Positions 10,513-24,263 of a stretch of DNA of 64,000 nucleotides are shown in pieces. The position numbers were made by a program, and so were the translations under genes. The stretch spans positions 1 through 64,000 of the forward strand of contig JAKUCV010000277.1 in assembly GCA_028386065.3 (NCBI GenBank), read 5' to 3'. The DNA is from Turnera subulata. Taxonomy: Eukaryota; Streptophyta; Magnoliopsida; Malpighiales; Passifloraceae. The notes under the pieces are model-generated. The model ran no database searches, was not told the DNA's origin, and was given only the letters and a program-made list of their open reading frames with translations. Every line of letters begins with the position of its first letter. Position 1 is the first letter of the stretch.

Positions 10513-11944
10513 TACTTTTTAGTATTGTATTATAGTAGACCATCGAAATACATACCATACCAAGATTTCTAGAAAAATATAGACTAGGACCATGGGAATA
10601 TATCAATCCATAGAATCTATTAATAGCCTTTGCTTGTACTGCTTGTATATTGTTAATGTATTATATATCATTAGAAATTAGACTAAAATTCGACAAATAA
10701 TGGAGAGAGTAAGGGCCTGTCAGAGTTTTGAAAATCTCAAAAACTTGTTTGGAAGGAAAAAATTCAATTGTTGTGACAAAAGAGTTCCTAAAAATAGGTG
10801 TTTTGAAAAGTGAAAACTGAAAACTAAAAAACTAAAAAAAGTTGTTTTCACGCTGCGGTGAAAACTCGCAGTGGCAACTTCGTAAATATTTAGAAGCCAT
10901 TTCATTAATGGTATTCCCGTAATTAAAGAAACACCAAGATGATATAAATACTATTTTTCTCTATTTTTCCACTCCCCGTTGGCTTTCTTTCTCAGGGTTG
11001 CTCTTCGCTTTCTCTTTTTGGGTTGCGCTGCTCCTCTCTTGTGTCTTCCTTGATTTACACATTCAGTTTGATCAACCACTCACAGTCACTCTATAATTCT
11101 CAACAGTCACCATCATTAGCTTCAAAATTCTCCTCAATTACTATTATACAATGTTATTTCCAGAGAAACAACCAGGTAATGTGTTTTACAAATTTAGGGA
11201 AAAAACTAATTTATAATTTGAATTTTTGAGTAAATTTGATGCTTTGTTCTCTTGCTTTTCAGTGTATATTGTTGATTTAGTGCTTTGTTTTCTTTCTTTT
11301 TAGATTGAATTTCATAAATTATGACATGATATCTTTCCTCCACCATAAACTTCTCGTGGAACGAAATTCTCAGCCACAAACTTTTGTCTTCTAGATCTTT
11401 ATTGCTTACAAACAAATGATGAAAATGGAATCTTGAGTCATGCGTAAATAAATAAAAAAGGAAATGATAGATGTTCGAAAAACAAAAAAAAAGAAATAAA
11501 TGACAGATGCGTTCAATTGTATTGTATGGCCTATTTCTGTGTAAAAGTTTAATTTTGTTTCTTTTTTTTCTTTTTCGTATTAAACAGCAATTGAAATGTT
11601 TAGTTGGTTTCTTATCATGCTACCTTATAAAATTTGTAAAAAGTGGTCACAGCATTTTTTTATTCTAGCAAATAAGTCCATATGCAGATTACTGTTGGAA
11701 TTAGTCAATACAGAGTTTTTCAGCTGGGACCTTAAGCCTTCGAATTAGATGAATATAAGAAATAATAGGGGCTAGAATAATTGGGAGATGATATTTGTAG
11801 TGACATGTTTATGGCACTGGCGCAACCTTTTTGTGTTTGAAAATGAAGTTGCACAAATTGTCTATCCAATAAAGACTATTAAGACAATTGTAACGAGTTT
11901 CTTGCAGGTAATGGAGTATTCTCCTAGGAGGGGGTAGGTTGTTG
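10513..11944. other. Spacer with no recognised gene
   Basis: Pyrimidine-rich stretch at about 10950-11180 resembles a 5'UTR, with 'gatataaatac' before it, but no coding exon that I recognise follows. Confidence 0.5.
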
Positions 11945-12437
11945 TTGAACAACATGAAGTTGTGTCATGAAAGGTTCCTCCACTTGGTATATGAAAAGTT
12001 ATTGTGACTGTAGTGATTTTGGCTGATGGGAATCAGACTTGTTTAAGAGGAATATGTAGGAATGATTGGTGAATGGGTTTTAGGTTTCACAGCAATACTA
12101 CCAGGTTGTTCTTCTTTTTAAGCATAAGTCCTCACATAGACAACAAGTTGCAGTTCAGTTTGGGATGGGTCTTGTTATTTTGGAATCAAATGATCAAGCT
12201 ATGGTCGATTGGCTTCTCGAAGACTATGAATGGGGTACTGATTAAGTGGACATAGTATATGAGACATTAAACATTAGTGTTTCAGTTGAATCAATAGTCC
12301 TTTTTTTTTTTGTTAATAGGACAACTAACTGCTCATGTAATTGCTTCACTTGTCCCAATTTTTGTTTAGAGCTCCATGTTTTTTCAAAATCCCCTGATGT
12401 AATCAGAGATATCCTCCAAGAGGATAAGGGATTATAG
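11945..12437 (+). pseudogene. Second RNase H-like (RVT_3-type) relic
   Basis: With frame changes, the plus strand reads DGNQTCLRGICRND, then GEWVLGFTA, then LVILESNDQAMVDWLLEDYE, and near the end HVFSKSPDVIRDILQED. These match in order the middle and C-terminal parts of the plant LINE-type RNase H-like domain. At least two frameshifts and several stops separate the pieces, so it is not functional. It is on the opposite strand from the relic at 8634-9090 and is not obviously a copy of it. Confidence 0.6.
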
Positions 12438-13393
12438 TGATGTGTATGATTTTGTATAAGGTTTGAGGCTAGTGCCCAGCCATTAGTGATGTGATTAATA
12501 TTTTTATGGCAACTATGATAATTTTATCAATTGTGCAAATTATCTCTTGTTTATACTTTAATCTCATATGATGCTGCCTTATAAGAAATGTATCTAATTT
12601 GAGTCACACGAATGGTCTGTATAAATTCGTTCCACACAATTATTATGGTATAATGAAATATGACATTTTGGACAATTCCATTTCATGTGTAAATGTTATG
12701 ATATTATTAAAAGGTAATGTACAAATAATATTATGTGAATCTTATAATATTAAATTCAATTAAATTATGCAATATTAAGTAATCTATTACAATATGTAAA
12801 AATAATTTCAATATTCAACATAATTTATTAATATAAATATTGATACATTGTATTTAAAATTAAATTATTAATAAATTATGTGATTGTGATTTAATTGAAA
12901 AACTCTTATAAAGAATTTAAATATTTTATTTAAATTTAAAAACATTTTTTACATATATTCTTGCCAAACAAGTTCTCTATTTTTAATTCTTTGAGAACTA
13001 TCTTTAAGTACAATATATCCAAACGGATTTTCAGTATTTCAAATACTCTCAAAAGAATTCTCACTTCTTAATGTTTTGGTACTTAAAGAACAAAAAACAC
13101 AAACCCAAACGCACCCTAAAACAGCCTTTCCTTCTCTTTCCCTCTATATTTCCAAACAAACATTAGCGTCCATCTCACTAAAACGACGGACGACTAGTAG
13201 CCATAAAATTATCTGACATGTCGTCCATAATCTATACGGGATATTTATCTAGCGTCTAAAGGAAATCCCAATATCGTCTTCTCTGTCGCCGGCTTCAAGG
13301 CCTGAAGCTTTGCCGTTGGCCCTCCTCTGTTATAATTTTTCAAGTTCTACAGTTAGGGTTTATTAAAAACTAGAATCTCCAATACCCTCACCA
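12438..13393. other. AT-rich spacer and FRIGIDA-like gene upstream region
   Basis: Very A/T-rich up to about 13080. The phrase 'aaacccaaacgcaccctaaa' near 13105 looks like one end of a hAT-type MITE. The last ~250 bases before 13394 are probably the promoter and 5'UTR of the FRIGIDA-like gene. Confidence 0.5.
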
Positions 13394-15729
13394 ATGGCAT
13401 CCCTAAGCGAGCCACAAATTCCCAAGCTAAAAACAATAGAGGCAGCCTTGAAATTGGTAGACATTAAAAAGGAAAGCTTGAAGAAAGCCTACGATGATCT
13501 CCAACTCCCGTCACGCTCTTTGTTGCTTCCTTCCTTCTCTCTTTCCCTCTCCTGGCCCGACATCGACGCCCACTTCTCCACCCTCCAAGCCACTCTCACC
13601 CACCGCTTCCACCAGCTTCAGTCACTCGACACATCGCCGCCAACGAGTCAGGAACAAGTGGGCTCAGTCCCGACTCGTAGCGAGTTGGGTGACCCGAGTC
13701 GGTCCCATGACGTATCGGGGAATGACCCATCATCGTCCTCCAACCCCCCGAGCCATAACCGGGTTGACTCGGACGTGACTCGGCATGACCCTGCTTCTTC
13801 TTCTGCTCAGGGTGGCGGTGGGCGAGTTGACACGTTTCGGGCCGATGTGATGGCACTGTGTGAGAAGATGGACGGGAAGGGGTTGAGGGACTATATGAAC
13901 AACAATCAGAACAAGCGAGGTGATGTCCTGGCGGAGCTTCAGGGGGCAATGCGGGTTGCCCCGGACCCGGGAGCTATGGTGTTGGATGCACTGGAAGGAT
14001 TCTATTCGGCGGATGCGAACTCGAAAGGGGATAAGGATGCGAAGCTGTGCCGTTCGAGGAGGACTTGTATTGACATGTTGGAAGCGTTGGTGAAGAACAA
14101 GCCGAATTTGAGTGATGAAGTAATAGGGAGAGCCAAGAAGTTGGCTTTGGAGTGGAAAGGGAAAGCTAGTTTGGATGGGGAGAGCCTTTTGGAAGCATTG
14201 GGGTTTTTGCAGTTGGTTGTGGCTTACCGTCTGGAGAATGAGTTTGATAAGGGTGAGCTTGTGGACTTTTTCTTTGTTGTGGCTAAGTTCAATCAGGCTG
14301 TAGCTTTGTCCCGAGCTATTGGGCTGGGAGAGAGAACTTCTGGTAAGGTTTCTAGTTTGGTTTTAAATTCCAATTCACTTGTTCTTGCCTGCTTTCAAGT
14401 GGTTTCGTTGTGGTTGATGTTAATGTGTGAATTCGTTGTTAATTTGATTTTATCAGACTTTATTTGTGATTGAATTATGTGATGACTGCTTGTGTTGATG
14501 GATTACACCCACGCTTAGCTCTTTTTTCCATCTTTTCGTTGCAAGCTTTACACTTTTAGCATCATTTCAAGCAATTGGGAGCAGCTGCAAAATTACAGAA
14601 GAGAATTTTATTGATACGTAAATAATAGTTCTTCTGGTAGAGGCTGGATAGTTGTATTAGATAGTAAGCAGGATAATGAGATAAAGAAAATGAGCTCCCA
14701 CGGTATAGGCTGAGTATTTGTGGAATATAAATATGAGTTATGGGATATGTTGAAGACTTTTGGGTAGTGAATTGTTGATCAGAGAAATAACGTCATTTCT
14801 TTTTCTTCAAACATCCAGTAACATGCCTTTGGTTTCATTGTGTTTCATGCGGCAATGGATGCCAGAATAATTTTTGTCTATCTACTCTGCAGATCTTATC
14901 CAAAAACTTATAGATAATGGCAAATACTTTTCCGCTCTCAAATTTATTTTTGAATTTGGGCTGACTGATAAGTTCCAACCCATACCGCTGTTGAGCGCAC
15001 GAGTGCAGGAATCCAAAAGGTCTACAGAGGAAGTATGCAAGGATACAAATAACTCTATCAGGATACAGGTAGCTTGTCTTCTCCTTGGCTTTTGTTAATA
15101 GCTAGTAGGCTGGCTCTTGAAGTTATTTAGTTATCCCTGAGTACAACTAAGTATTCATGCAGAATGATGCCAGAAGCAGAGAAGCTAATGCATTGAAGAT
15201 AGTTCTTAAAATCATTGATGACCACAAGCTGGGATCCCAGTACCCTCGGGTGGACGTTGAGAAGCGTATTGAGATGCTAGAGAAACAAAAGGCAGACAAC
15301 AAACAGCCGGCTCCAGTTGCTAATAACAAGCCACAGAAGCAGGAAAACGAACAGCCAAAGAAGCAGCAGCAAAGGGCAAAAAAGCGAGGAAAGAAGCAGC
15401 GGCAGATGGGAAATAAACGACCTCGAACAAGTGTAGCTAATGGTCCTGCGGTTCCAATCATTAGTGCCTCTGGTTCAAGAATTTCTCAATTTCAACAGCC
15501 TGCAAGTTTATTACCAGCAGCTGGGATGTATGGCTTTGTGGATTCCACTGCTGCAGCTGCCAACCATGCTGGTTCATCAGCTGGGCTTTATGGCTTGCCT
15601 GCTGTGGGTTTCCCAGGGACTCCTGGCTTTCCTGGAGCCCATCTGGGCTTTACAGAACCACAGATGCCATCTGCTTATGGTGGATATGGTTTGCCACCTC
15701 AGTACCACCAAACTTATTATCCTCAGTAG
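13394..15729 (+). CDS. FRIGIDA-like protein (FRL3/FRL4-type)
   Basis: Three exons, 13394-14342, 14893-15068 and 15163-15729, all GT-AG and in phase, give 563 aa. The N-terminus has a coiled coil (IEAALKLVDIKKESLKKAYD), then a Ser/Pro-rich linker. The conserved FRIGIDA domain follows from about residue 145: MALCEKMDGKGLRDYM, DALEGFY, RRTCIDMLEALV, FLQLVVAYRLENEFDKGELV, and in exon 2 DLIQKLIDNGKYFSALKFIF. Exon 3 has a coiled coil (EKRIEMLEKQKAD), a Lys/Gln-rich basic stretch and a Gly/Tyr/Pro-rich tail. The family includes Arabidopsis FRIGIDA and FRL1/2, scaffold proteins that promote FLC expression; FRL3/4-type members are less understood. A damaged inverted copy lies at about 56528-58325. Confidence 0.88.
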
Positions 15730-17230
15730 TCTTTTGTACTGTCTGGGACAGTATCTGCTGTGGAATGTTATATGAGCTAGTGGCTGCTTTAGACTACTGG
15801 TTATCAGAAAGCAAGTTTTGCTTTTTGGTCATCCATGCGTTTATGAAACTCAGTTGAGATGGTCAGATTTGTGGCTGTTCGTATGCTTTGAGGTGGCAGT
15901 TTGTTTATGAAACACAATGCACAGAATTTTAGGGGATTAACATTTTGCTAAAGTTTCCGTGTCATATATTTAGACCTCTTTGAGGAGGGACTTGGGAAGA
16001 TTATGCCTTTGGGAAATGAGACTCCTACGTTTCATTTCCTCTGTTGACATGGTTCAATTCTTTTCTAGTGGAACTTAGAATTTAGGACTGTTTTTCAAAT
16101 TTCCAAAAGACCACTTGGAACTTGGAAATGAAGGTTGACTGTCCCAGAAGACTTCTTAAATCAAATTCTTGGTTTTACTTGTGTTCTTGTGTATTTGTTA
16201 TAGTGCTGTGTGGAGTGTGCTACTGGCATGCTGACAGCCTGCCTCTTTGAACTGGTTTGTCTACCACAACTACAGTTCGAAGAGGATTTTTAATTGACTT
16301 TTTGTTCATCCTTTATGGACTTCTTGTCACAATTTTTGAAGGATGATTACACTAGTTTATTATTCTTTGAGGCTTATTCTCGTACAGTCTTGGTGTTAAT
16401 TCTTTGTCAGGACGCCAGAACCTTTTTCTTTTTTCCCCTTTTGTTGGTAACTTGATCATCCTTTATAACCTGTCTGCATTTCTCATGCATTTCTTTTTTG
16501 AGCATTTTGTTTGCTATTTTCCTCGTGTATGTTCAAGTTATTGCTGCTTTTCATCTGAGTTATTTAGCCGCTGATTAGATATGTGTATTAGTTGTCAAGT
16601 ATTGAAAGTGCTTTCAGTAGGATACTAATTTGTCTGTTCAGACTTCAATATCCTGAGTCTGGGAGAAGTGTTTTACTTGTATTTACTTGAATGTAACTAG
16701 AATCTTGGTAAAATATGAATAATGACCTTCTATACATGTACCAAAAAAAAAAAATACATGTACTTGTCGTGTTAATGAATGAGAGAAACACTACGTTTTT
16801 CTTGAACTCTCGGCCAAAATGGTTCGTTCTCTGGATAAGGCTCTTAATCTTTTATCCTTTTTGCATATCTATTTAAATACCATTGATTTTACCTTGGATA
16901 GAAGGATAAACAATACCATTGATGCTTGTAAGCTTCATTGGAAGTACTCTTTTCAACGGATCGAGTGACTTGATTGATTCGGGTTGTGTGTTTTATCTAT
17001 CTCTTACAAGCGAACGATGGAGGGTTTTCAGCCTTTCCAAATGGAAATTTGTTGTAATGCGTTGCCTTATTAAATCTACTACTCCTGTTAGTTACGAATG
17101 AGTATGATCCTTTTTCATTACCAGTCTTGCCTGATATACATGCGGCCTTTTTATTGAAAAGGTTTTCGTTTTTTTCTTTTCTAAACATAATCGAAACCTT
17201 AATTCAAGGATAATCCATAAACAATAAAAT
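15730..17230. other. 3'UTR of the FRIGIDA-like gene and spacer
   Basis: The first ~300 bases are also present in the inverted copy at 56528-56740, so they belong to the duplicated segment and probably to the 3'UTR. No gene is seen from there to the MITE. Confidence 0.6.
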
Positions 17231-17238
17231 ATTGTACG

Positions 17239-17818
17239 TAGACCTGGCAAAACGGGTATTGACACGACAACCCGACACGAACCCGACACAAAATTAGCAG
17301 GTATAGGTCAGAGATTTTCAACCCGTTTAGTTAAATGGGTTGACCCGACACAACACGAAAATTAGCAGGTTAGGTGCGGGTTGACCCGCCAACCCGATGG
17401 GTACCTGTTTATGACACGATTATATTTAGGCTATAGATATTTTACTAATTTAATACAATGCTTAAGGTCAAAGTTACTAAAATTATCTAGAAATATTTTT
17501 ATAAATGCTTTAAATATCATTACATTATGATTCTAGAATTTATAATTTTATTTAATATATGAGAAAATCTAATTATATGCCTATTTGCTTAGAAAATATA
17601 ACGACTTGTGCAAAATATGAAAAATTTCAAACTGATTTTTAGGCTTGCTAGATCTAATAGGTAACACGCGGGTCAACCCGAACCCGACACGATAATAAAC
17701 GGGTTGGACACGACACGACACGATTATTAAATGGGTTGGGTCGGGTTGAAGAATTAGAACCCGTTTACCTGTTCAACCCGACACGAACCCGACACGATAA
17801 CACGAATTGCCAGGTCTA
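17239..17818. mobile_element. hAT-type MITE, 580 bp, with 8-bp target duplication
   Basis: Terminal inverted repeats TAGACCTGGCAA at 17239 and TTGCCAGGTCTA ending at 17818. The same 8 bases, ATTGTACG, lie directly on both sides (17231-17238 and 17819-17826), as expected for a hAT transposition. Both ends carry clustered subterminal copies of 'acccgacacg', likely transposase binding sites. No coding. Confidence 0.92.
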
Positions 17819-18261
17819 ATTGTACGCAACGTAACCAACCTATGATGCAAGAACCGGTGCGAAAAATGCTAAACAATTTGGTGGTAAACTGGTAAACTAC
17901 TAAATACTAATGTCAAGGGTCTCCTTTCTCATTTCTTATGAAAAAAAAAAAAAAAGTACTCATTTTGGAGACATGTTGATTGGTAAACTACTAAATGTCA
18001 AAAGGGTCTTCTTTTCTTCTTCTCTCTTATGAAAAAACAAAAGTACTCATGTTGGAATGGAGACATGTGGATTGGTACAAACTACTGTAATTTAATTTCC
18101 AATATTGTTTTCTTCATTTGTAATAATTAATTAAAGGGAAAAATGGGTTCAAAACAAAAATAGTCAGGCAAAAAAACCTGAATGGAAAAGAGAAAGACCT
18201 GTTTCTCGTTTTAAAGGCCAACTTGGCCACTCTTCTAACTAAAAGCAGAAAACACGAAGCC

Positions 18262-21200
18262 ATGGCACTGAAAACCGCGAGAAAGCAGAAACCCTCGAGA
18301 AAATCCCAGTCTTGGGCAACCAAATTGTTCAAAAACCCGAAAGCAGCCTTTGCTTTGGTCTTAATCTTAGCAGATGCCCTTCTCGTCGCTCTTATCATCT
18401 CCTACGTTCCCTGTAAGATCAGCAACACCCTCTGTTTTGCGTTTTATCTTTAAAAACTTCTACTTGCAAAAAGAACAAAAAAGAAGAGTCTTCATGTGAC
18501 TGCTAACCAATCTGTTTCATTGTTTCACAGATACCAAGATTGATTGGGATGCTTACATGTCACAGGTGTTTTTTTCCTTGTTCAATAGCCTCCCTAATTT
18601 CTAAGTTTCTGTTCGGTCAAAGGCATTGTTAGCTGTCTTTGCTATATGGGTTGCTTTGGTTTTTTTGTTTAAATCAATGTAATTAGCTTGGTTGACAAGC
18701 AGGTTACTGGGTTTCTTCAAGGAGAAAGGGACTATAGCAACCTGAAAGGAGACACTGGGCCACTGGTCTACCCTGCTGGGTTCTTGTATGTTTACTCTGC
18801 CATTCAGTATGTCACTGGAGGAGAGGTGTATCCAGCTCAGGTAATCCGATTCACTCTTTCATGTTGGTTTGATTTTACTGTTTTCAAGAACTTGCCATGT
18901 GTAGATTAATTCACCCTCTCTTTTTTTCTTTTACTTAAATTTGAGTCCTCGTAAATGTTTTGTAGCCTATGTGCAATGCATCTGGGGATTACATTTGCCA
19001 CATCTGTTCTGTTATCATGAATGTTTTGCTGATGCTCGCATCTTAAGAAGTTAATAAAGCCTTATCTGTCGGGAATGGATTATCACCTCATGGAATCTAC
19101 TCTAATGTTCTGGTTGCAGATCTTGTTTGGAATCTTATACATCATAAACCTGGCTATCATCTTGTTCATCTACGTGAAAACTGATGTGGTAAGAAAAGAA
19201 CTTTCTTCCTGATGTGTAAATGATGCAGTTTAATGCAAGCATTTATAACCCAGTGATGTGAAGAACTTTTTATTGAGACATGTATAAATAGTCTTTGATA
19301 CCCAATGTCTGAAAACTCAAAGAAGAGACCCATATTTGTGCTTTGAAGTCAACTTGTGGCGTCATTTTCCAACACTCTGATATGCTACCATCTTTACTTT
19401 TCTTAAATCATTTACCGAGCAATTTGCTGGCAGCAGAACGAACATTTGGATATAATTACTTAGAGAATGCTGAAGCTCGAGGGTTAGGGGTTGAGGTGAA
19501 CACCGAGGATAAATTACTGTTATTTAACTTCTTTCTGAAACTAAAGGTTTCAGGCTTACCATTGTAGTGACTACATTCTGGGTTCAAGCTTTCATAGCTC
19601 GACCATTAGAAATGTTTCAAAACCTTAAACAATTATTCTGAACTCCTTTGCGTGTCCCACTTTGCTAGAAAACCTTTTTAGGTTTATACTATATCTTATA
19701 TTATTCAGCAATTTTCTTTTGTTTTGAGCTTAATTATTACCTTGCACTGTTCTTTCATTTCGTGCAGCTTCCATGGTGGGCTCTTATTCTGCTTTCTCTC
19801 TCAAAAAGAGTACACTCTATCTTTGTACTGCGTCTCTTTAATGACTGTTTTGCAATGGCACTTCTCCATGCTGCTGTAGCCTCAGTTCTTTGTCAACACT
19901 GGCACCTTGGTTTGGTTCTTTTCAGGTAGTGTATTCAATTTCTTATTGCAGGGCTTGGACTGTTAAGTGAAATTGGTTTGACTTTGTCCTTTGTTTGCAG
20001 TGGAGCTGTTTCAATAAAGATGAATGTGCTTTTGTATGCTCCATCTTTGTTACTTCTTATGTTGAAGGTATATTAGAGCCCAAACATTTGTGTTTCTTTG
20101 GATTTTCTTTTGAATTATGTATTTGGTTGTGCTAAATTAGAATCGTTGCTTTTGGGCACATTTTTTGTAGGCTATGGATATACGTGGCGTCATATCTGCT
20201 TTAGTTGGTGCTGCCATAGTGCAGGTGCTTGTTATTTCTGGCTTTTGTTCCTTACTGGCTAACTGTGTGAAAATGTAAAAATCGTATCAATTAGGGAAAA
20301 TTTGATTTCTTGTGTGGAAGAAATAGTAACTTCTTCTCAGGTTTATTGAAAACGGGTGGCAGACTGTTTTCCTCTACAGGCATGACAACCTTATTTTTGT
20401 ATTTCTTTCTCCAACATTCATAGGTGAGTTGCACCACTACTGCGATTGAACTTGTGGAGATGGCATCATGTTAGCATATGTTCATTCATTTCATCAACTC
20501 GGCGAATGGTTTGCAGATTTTGTTGGGACTGCCTTTTCTACTCTCATACCCGATCGCATATGTATCAAGAGCCTTCAATCTTGGCCGTGTCTTCATCCAC
20601 TTTTGGTACTTTTTATTTGAATCTATTGTTCAAACTTTCTCGAAGATCATCCTCTGTACTTCTATTTTGTTATTGTAGGAAAGAAAGAGAATTGATTTTT
20701 CTTCCCTTAAATACAAGGCATGGTTAAACAGTCATTGCCAGAATTTTCCATTTTCTTTCTGAAATTTTTAACTGCAAGGACTCATACTGTCTAGTGGAGG
20801 TTATTTTTCTATAGATGATATTATTATGAAAGGAGATAGTATAAATGTGCTTAGCCGCCATTGAACACTGGGCTTCTGTGGACTAGACTAGTAATTGATT
20901 AGAGATATTGAGCTTGTTCGACCTTTCTTTACTACACATGTTTCTCTGGATTCGGATATTCCATGCTGCAAAGTTGATTAATTCTATAGTTGGGGTGGTT
21001 ATGCAGTATGCCTACGTTTTAGCTAGTTCAATTGGGCATAACTTCAAGGTTTTCTGGTGCACATTTAACCATTTTGATCTTATATGTAGAGGATAAGCTT
21101 GAGCTATGAATCAGGAAGGGAAGAAAATGGTAGGATTTTATCATGGGCTGCAAAATAGTAATATGATGATTGGGATTATTTTTCTCTGTTCTATAGCCAA

Positions 21201-22884
21201 TATGTTTGCCATGCTGTATCCCCTGAATGTTCATGCATGGTATTTGACTGCAGGATACCAGTGTCAGTTTATAGAGTCCGAAAACTGTCGTCTTGGATAC
21301 CTTTTCGGCAATGAAAATCTTTAGTTGTATTGATTACTCTGTTGTTTCATCTCACTTGTTAATTCCATGATGAATTCTGACAAAATGATTTCAGTTAGCA
21401 TTGTTGATTGATTATAACAAAATGTTGCTTTTGTGTTCTTATCAGTTAAGCTTTTTGCAGTTTTTATAATTGTTATAACTGGTTGTTACATTACTGTTTT
21501 TGTTCAGGTCTGTTAACTTCAAGTTCGTTCCTGAACCGGTTTTTGTATCTAAGCAATTTGCTGTCTCTTTGCTGATTACTCACCTTGGGTTACTCGCAGC
21601 TTTTGCTCACTGTAAATGGTGCAAGTAAGTAAGAGGACTTATCTACTATTAAGCTGTAAGGGAAATCTATGACGATAATGGTCATGAGGTTATAGATTTC
21701 TTTCTCGTGTACTAGTAGAATATCAAGTAGAACCTATGGCTTAAAAATCCTGCAATGATAAATCTATGTTTGCATAGGAAAATTATCTGTATTTAGTACG
21801 ATATCATAAACACACATTAATGATCTCCATGTCGTTGGTTACAGTCTAGATTTCTTTGCATCAATTTTGGACAGGATAGACTTCTGCATTTTCTTTTGGT
21901 ATTGGTTTTGTCTGGTTGGTAACAATTTTATGCATCTGGATTCTGGAGGGATCTGGTTTGAGTATGAAAAATATATCTGGTTTTGAGCACCACTCTAGCA
22001 GTACCTCTTATAAGTGTTATGTCAGTGCATCTATAGCTTTCCGTAAAGATCTTTAGTTATATTTCTTGGTCACTTGAAGGCATGAAGGTGGGCTTCTTAA
22101 CTTTCTGCGTGCTAAAGTTCTGTCCATCAAGCAAACATCTTTGCTCTCAGGATCCAGCGCTTCATCATCTAAGACTCTCAAAGGAGAACGTAAGTTGGGA
22201 TTAATCAAAGTCTGTGGGACTGTTTTTTTATTTACATTACTTTCTCTATTATTGGTGGTTTTCTTCCTTCACTTTCCACTATTTCTTTTTCCTCTCTTTC
22301 TTATTTGCCTGTTTTCTTACTTTTGAGGGACTAATTCAGATATTATGACGACCATGTTTGCTGGGAACTTCATCGGCATTCTGTGTGCCCGATCTCTTCA
22401 TTATCAATTCTACTCCTGGTAGATTTTGTTCCCATTTTCATTTTCTCCTTCTTTCTGAGCCCTAAAGTTGTAATTACTAGGATTTTGGTTCCAAGAAATT
22501 ATTAACTCAGCCATATGAAATTCGGTTATGCACATGTTTTGAGTAATATTTTGGTATATCATATCCAGGTACTTCTACAGCTTGCCTTATCTATTGTGGC
22601 GTACGCCCTTCCCCACAATACTGCGGTACTTTCTCCTTCTTTATCTACTTTATAGCGTTCTGTAATATTTCTATCTTAAGTTCTCCATCAAATGATATGT
22701 TCCAATGCGCAGGTTGATTTTGTTTATAAGTGTGGAGTTTTGCTGGAATGTGTACCCTTCAAACATATACTCCTCTGGTTTACTTTTATGTCTGCATTCA
22801 ATTATACTCTGGGGTCTATGGGCGGCTCCCCCGGAATATCCTTACATGGAAAACAAGTCGTCCAGCAGAGAGAAACACAAATGA
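18262..22884 (+). CDS. ALG3: Dolichyl-P-Man:Man5GlcNAc2-PP-dolichol alpha-1,3-mannosyltransferase ALG3
   Basis: Thirteen exons: 18262-18412, 18531-18565, 18703-18840, 19120-19188, 19768-19925, 20001-20067, 20171-20224, 20517-20605, 21508-21624, 22080-22189, 22340-22418, 22569-22625 and 22713-22884. All are GT-AG, all phases agree, and they give 431 aa, close to the known plant length (~438). ALG3 is a GT58 ER-membrane enzyme that adds the first lumenal mannose to the lipid-linked N-glycan precursor. Family signatures are [77 protein letters not shown] and [16 protein letters not shown]. About ten hydrophobic segments are visible. The C-terminus SSSREKHK is a short Lys-rich tail. The 902-bp intron 8 is the longest. 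From intron 12 onward the gene's 3' end has been copied repeatedly downstream, and exons 4-8 are also in the inverted block at 54.6-56.5 kb. This copy looks functional. Confidence 0.95.
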
Positions 22885-23863
22885 CATAGTGAGGGGTTCC
22901 TGGAAGATATCTTATTCCTCGATGGAATGCAATTCTTGATCAAAGGCCGAGTCCGATATGGTTCTAGAATGCAGAATATAATTGGGGAAATGGCCGTCTA
23001 GGAATGTGAGATTCATATCAAATGCGTACTTAACTAATGGAAATCTTCCTTTCATGCTCAACTTCTCACTGAGAAAAACCTATCAATTTTCTAATGCAAA
23101 AACTTTTATTGAGCATGGTATGCGAAGTTTTCATTCTTATTTTTCAGTACACTTACTACATACTGGAATGTCTGGGGTTGATGTATTTCGTGCTTGCTTC
23201 TGAAACTTTCGAAATCTTTTCTAGCAAGTTTTGAAAAGAAACATTGATTATGTTTTGTGTCAAGAATCCATAAAATGAGTCAAATGTTGTTTAATATGAT
23301 TACAAGCTATTTATGGAGTCCGAAGCAAATCATTTCGGAGATCAGCAAATTAATTAGAACTTACATAAACAGTTAACTCTCAATAGGGAAGCGTGTCAGT
23401 TTAGTTATTGATTTGGGAACAAAGTTTGTTCTTCATTTGGTACGTAGGAAAGTGTAAAAGCCTCCGTTTCCAATTGTGTCCGTGATCTTCTTGTGACAGT
23501 CCATGTCCAACACTAGAAATTGAGTCATAAATGAACTCAAACACGTACAGAGTGATAATTTTACAATTAAATTGCACAAAATTTCAGCCACCAATGACAA
23601 TCATATGTAAACGCAAAAAGCCAAAAACACCTCAACATTTTATAATTAAATTGTATAAAATTTTAAGGTTGATGACAATTATATGTGAACTCACATACTA
23701 CCACAATGCTCGAGCTCGACTCGAGCTCAGTCGAGCTTCAATTTTTGCGCTCGAGCTCGACGCTATTAGGCTCGTTTAGGTTGAGACTCAAGACACCTAG
23801 CTAATCCAACTTCCAGGCGACAACCGTGACGGGCAATCTTCCATCCAGACACATAACCACAGG
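22885..23863. other. ALG3 3' flank and hAT-like spacer (unit 1)
   Basis: 22885-23600 is the ALG3 3'UTR and flank, repeated near 28150, 44920 and 51470. 23700-23790 is a short segment with overlapping 'cgagctcgactcgagctc' phrases, also present near 30360, 45930 and 52640, which may be a MITE end. No gene. Confidence 0.6.
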
Positions 23864-24263
23864 TTAAAAAGAATCGTCAACCTTGGGCCTAAACTCAATT
23901 CCCCATAAGGAGATCTGACTCACTAGCCAAGTAAGAGGAGCAGATCTTATCATACGCCATCCAAGAATCCTAGCCCCATTGTCTCCATAATCATTGAAGA
24001 ACTCACCCATCGCAATCTCCCTTGTACCATCCGGTCTCACCTGAGGCATTGCATCCATATCTTCTGGAGGATCCAGCAATACATGGTTCAATCCTCTCAC
24101 ACTACCTCCTTCATGAAGCATTAACCGTGACGTTGATATCTCATAACCAAAACAGAATTTCTTAAAATTAAACAAAAGGTAGGCAACATAGGCAGTTTTA
24201 GGCGACAGAAGTTTGCTCTCAAACCCGAGCACATCACTGTAAATTAGCCGCTGACCTGTGCCA
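23864..24263 (-). pseudogene. F-box/PP2-B-like gene, exon 3 only (unit 1)
   Basis: The 400-bp last exon encodes the C-terminal half of a PP2 (Nictaba-like lectin) domain: LLSPKTAYVAYLLF, HVLLDPPEDMDAMP, RPDGTREIAMGEFFND and SLWGIEFRPK. The exon is still open and keeps its acceptor, but the F-box exon and the 32-nt middle exon seen in units 2 and 3 are missing here. The sequence jumps at about 24380 directly to the 3' region of the AP2/coiled-coil gene. Without the F-box it cannot make the full protein. Confidence 0.8.

Noticed and set aside
10710..13125. A ~2.4-kb hAT element with ends 'agggcctgtc' and 'gcaccct'
   Set aside because: The two ends do not form a convincing inverted repeat and I found no target duplication.
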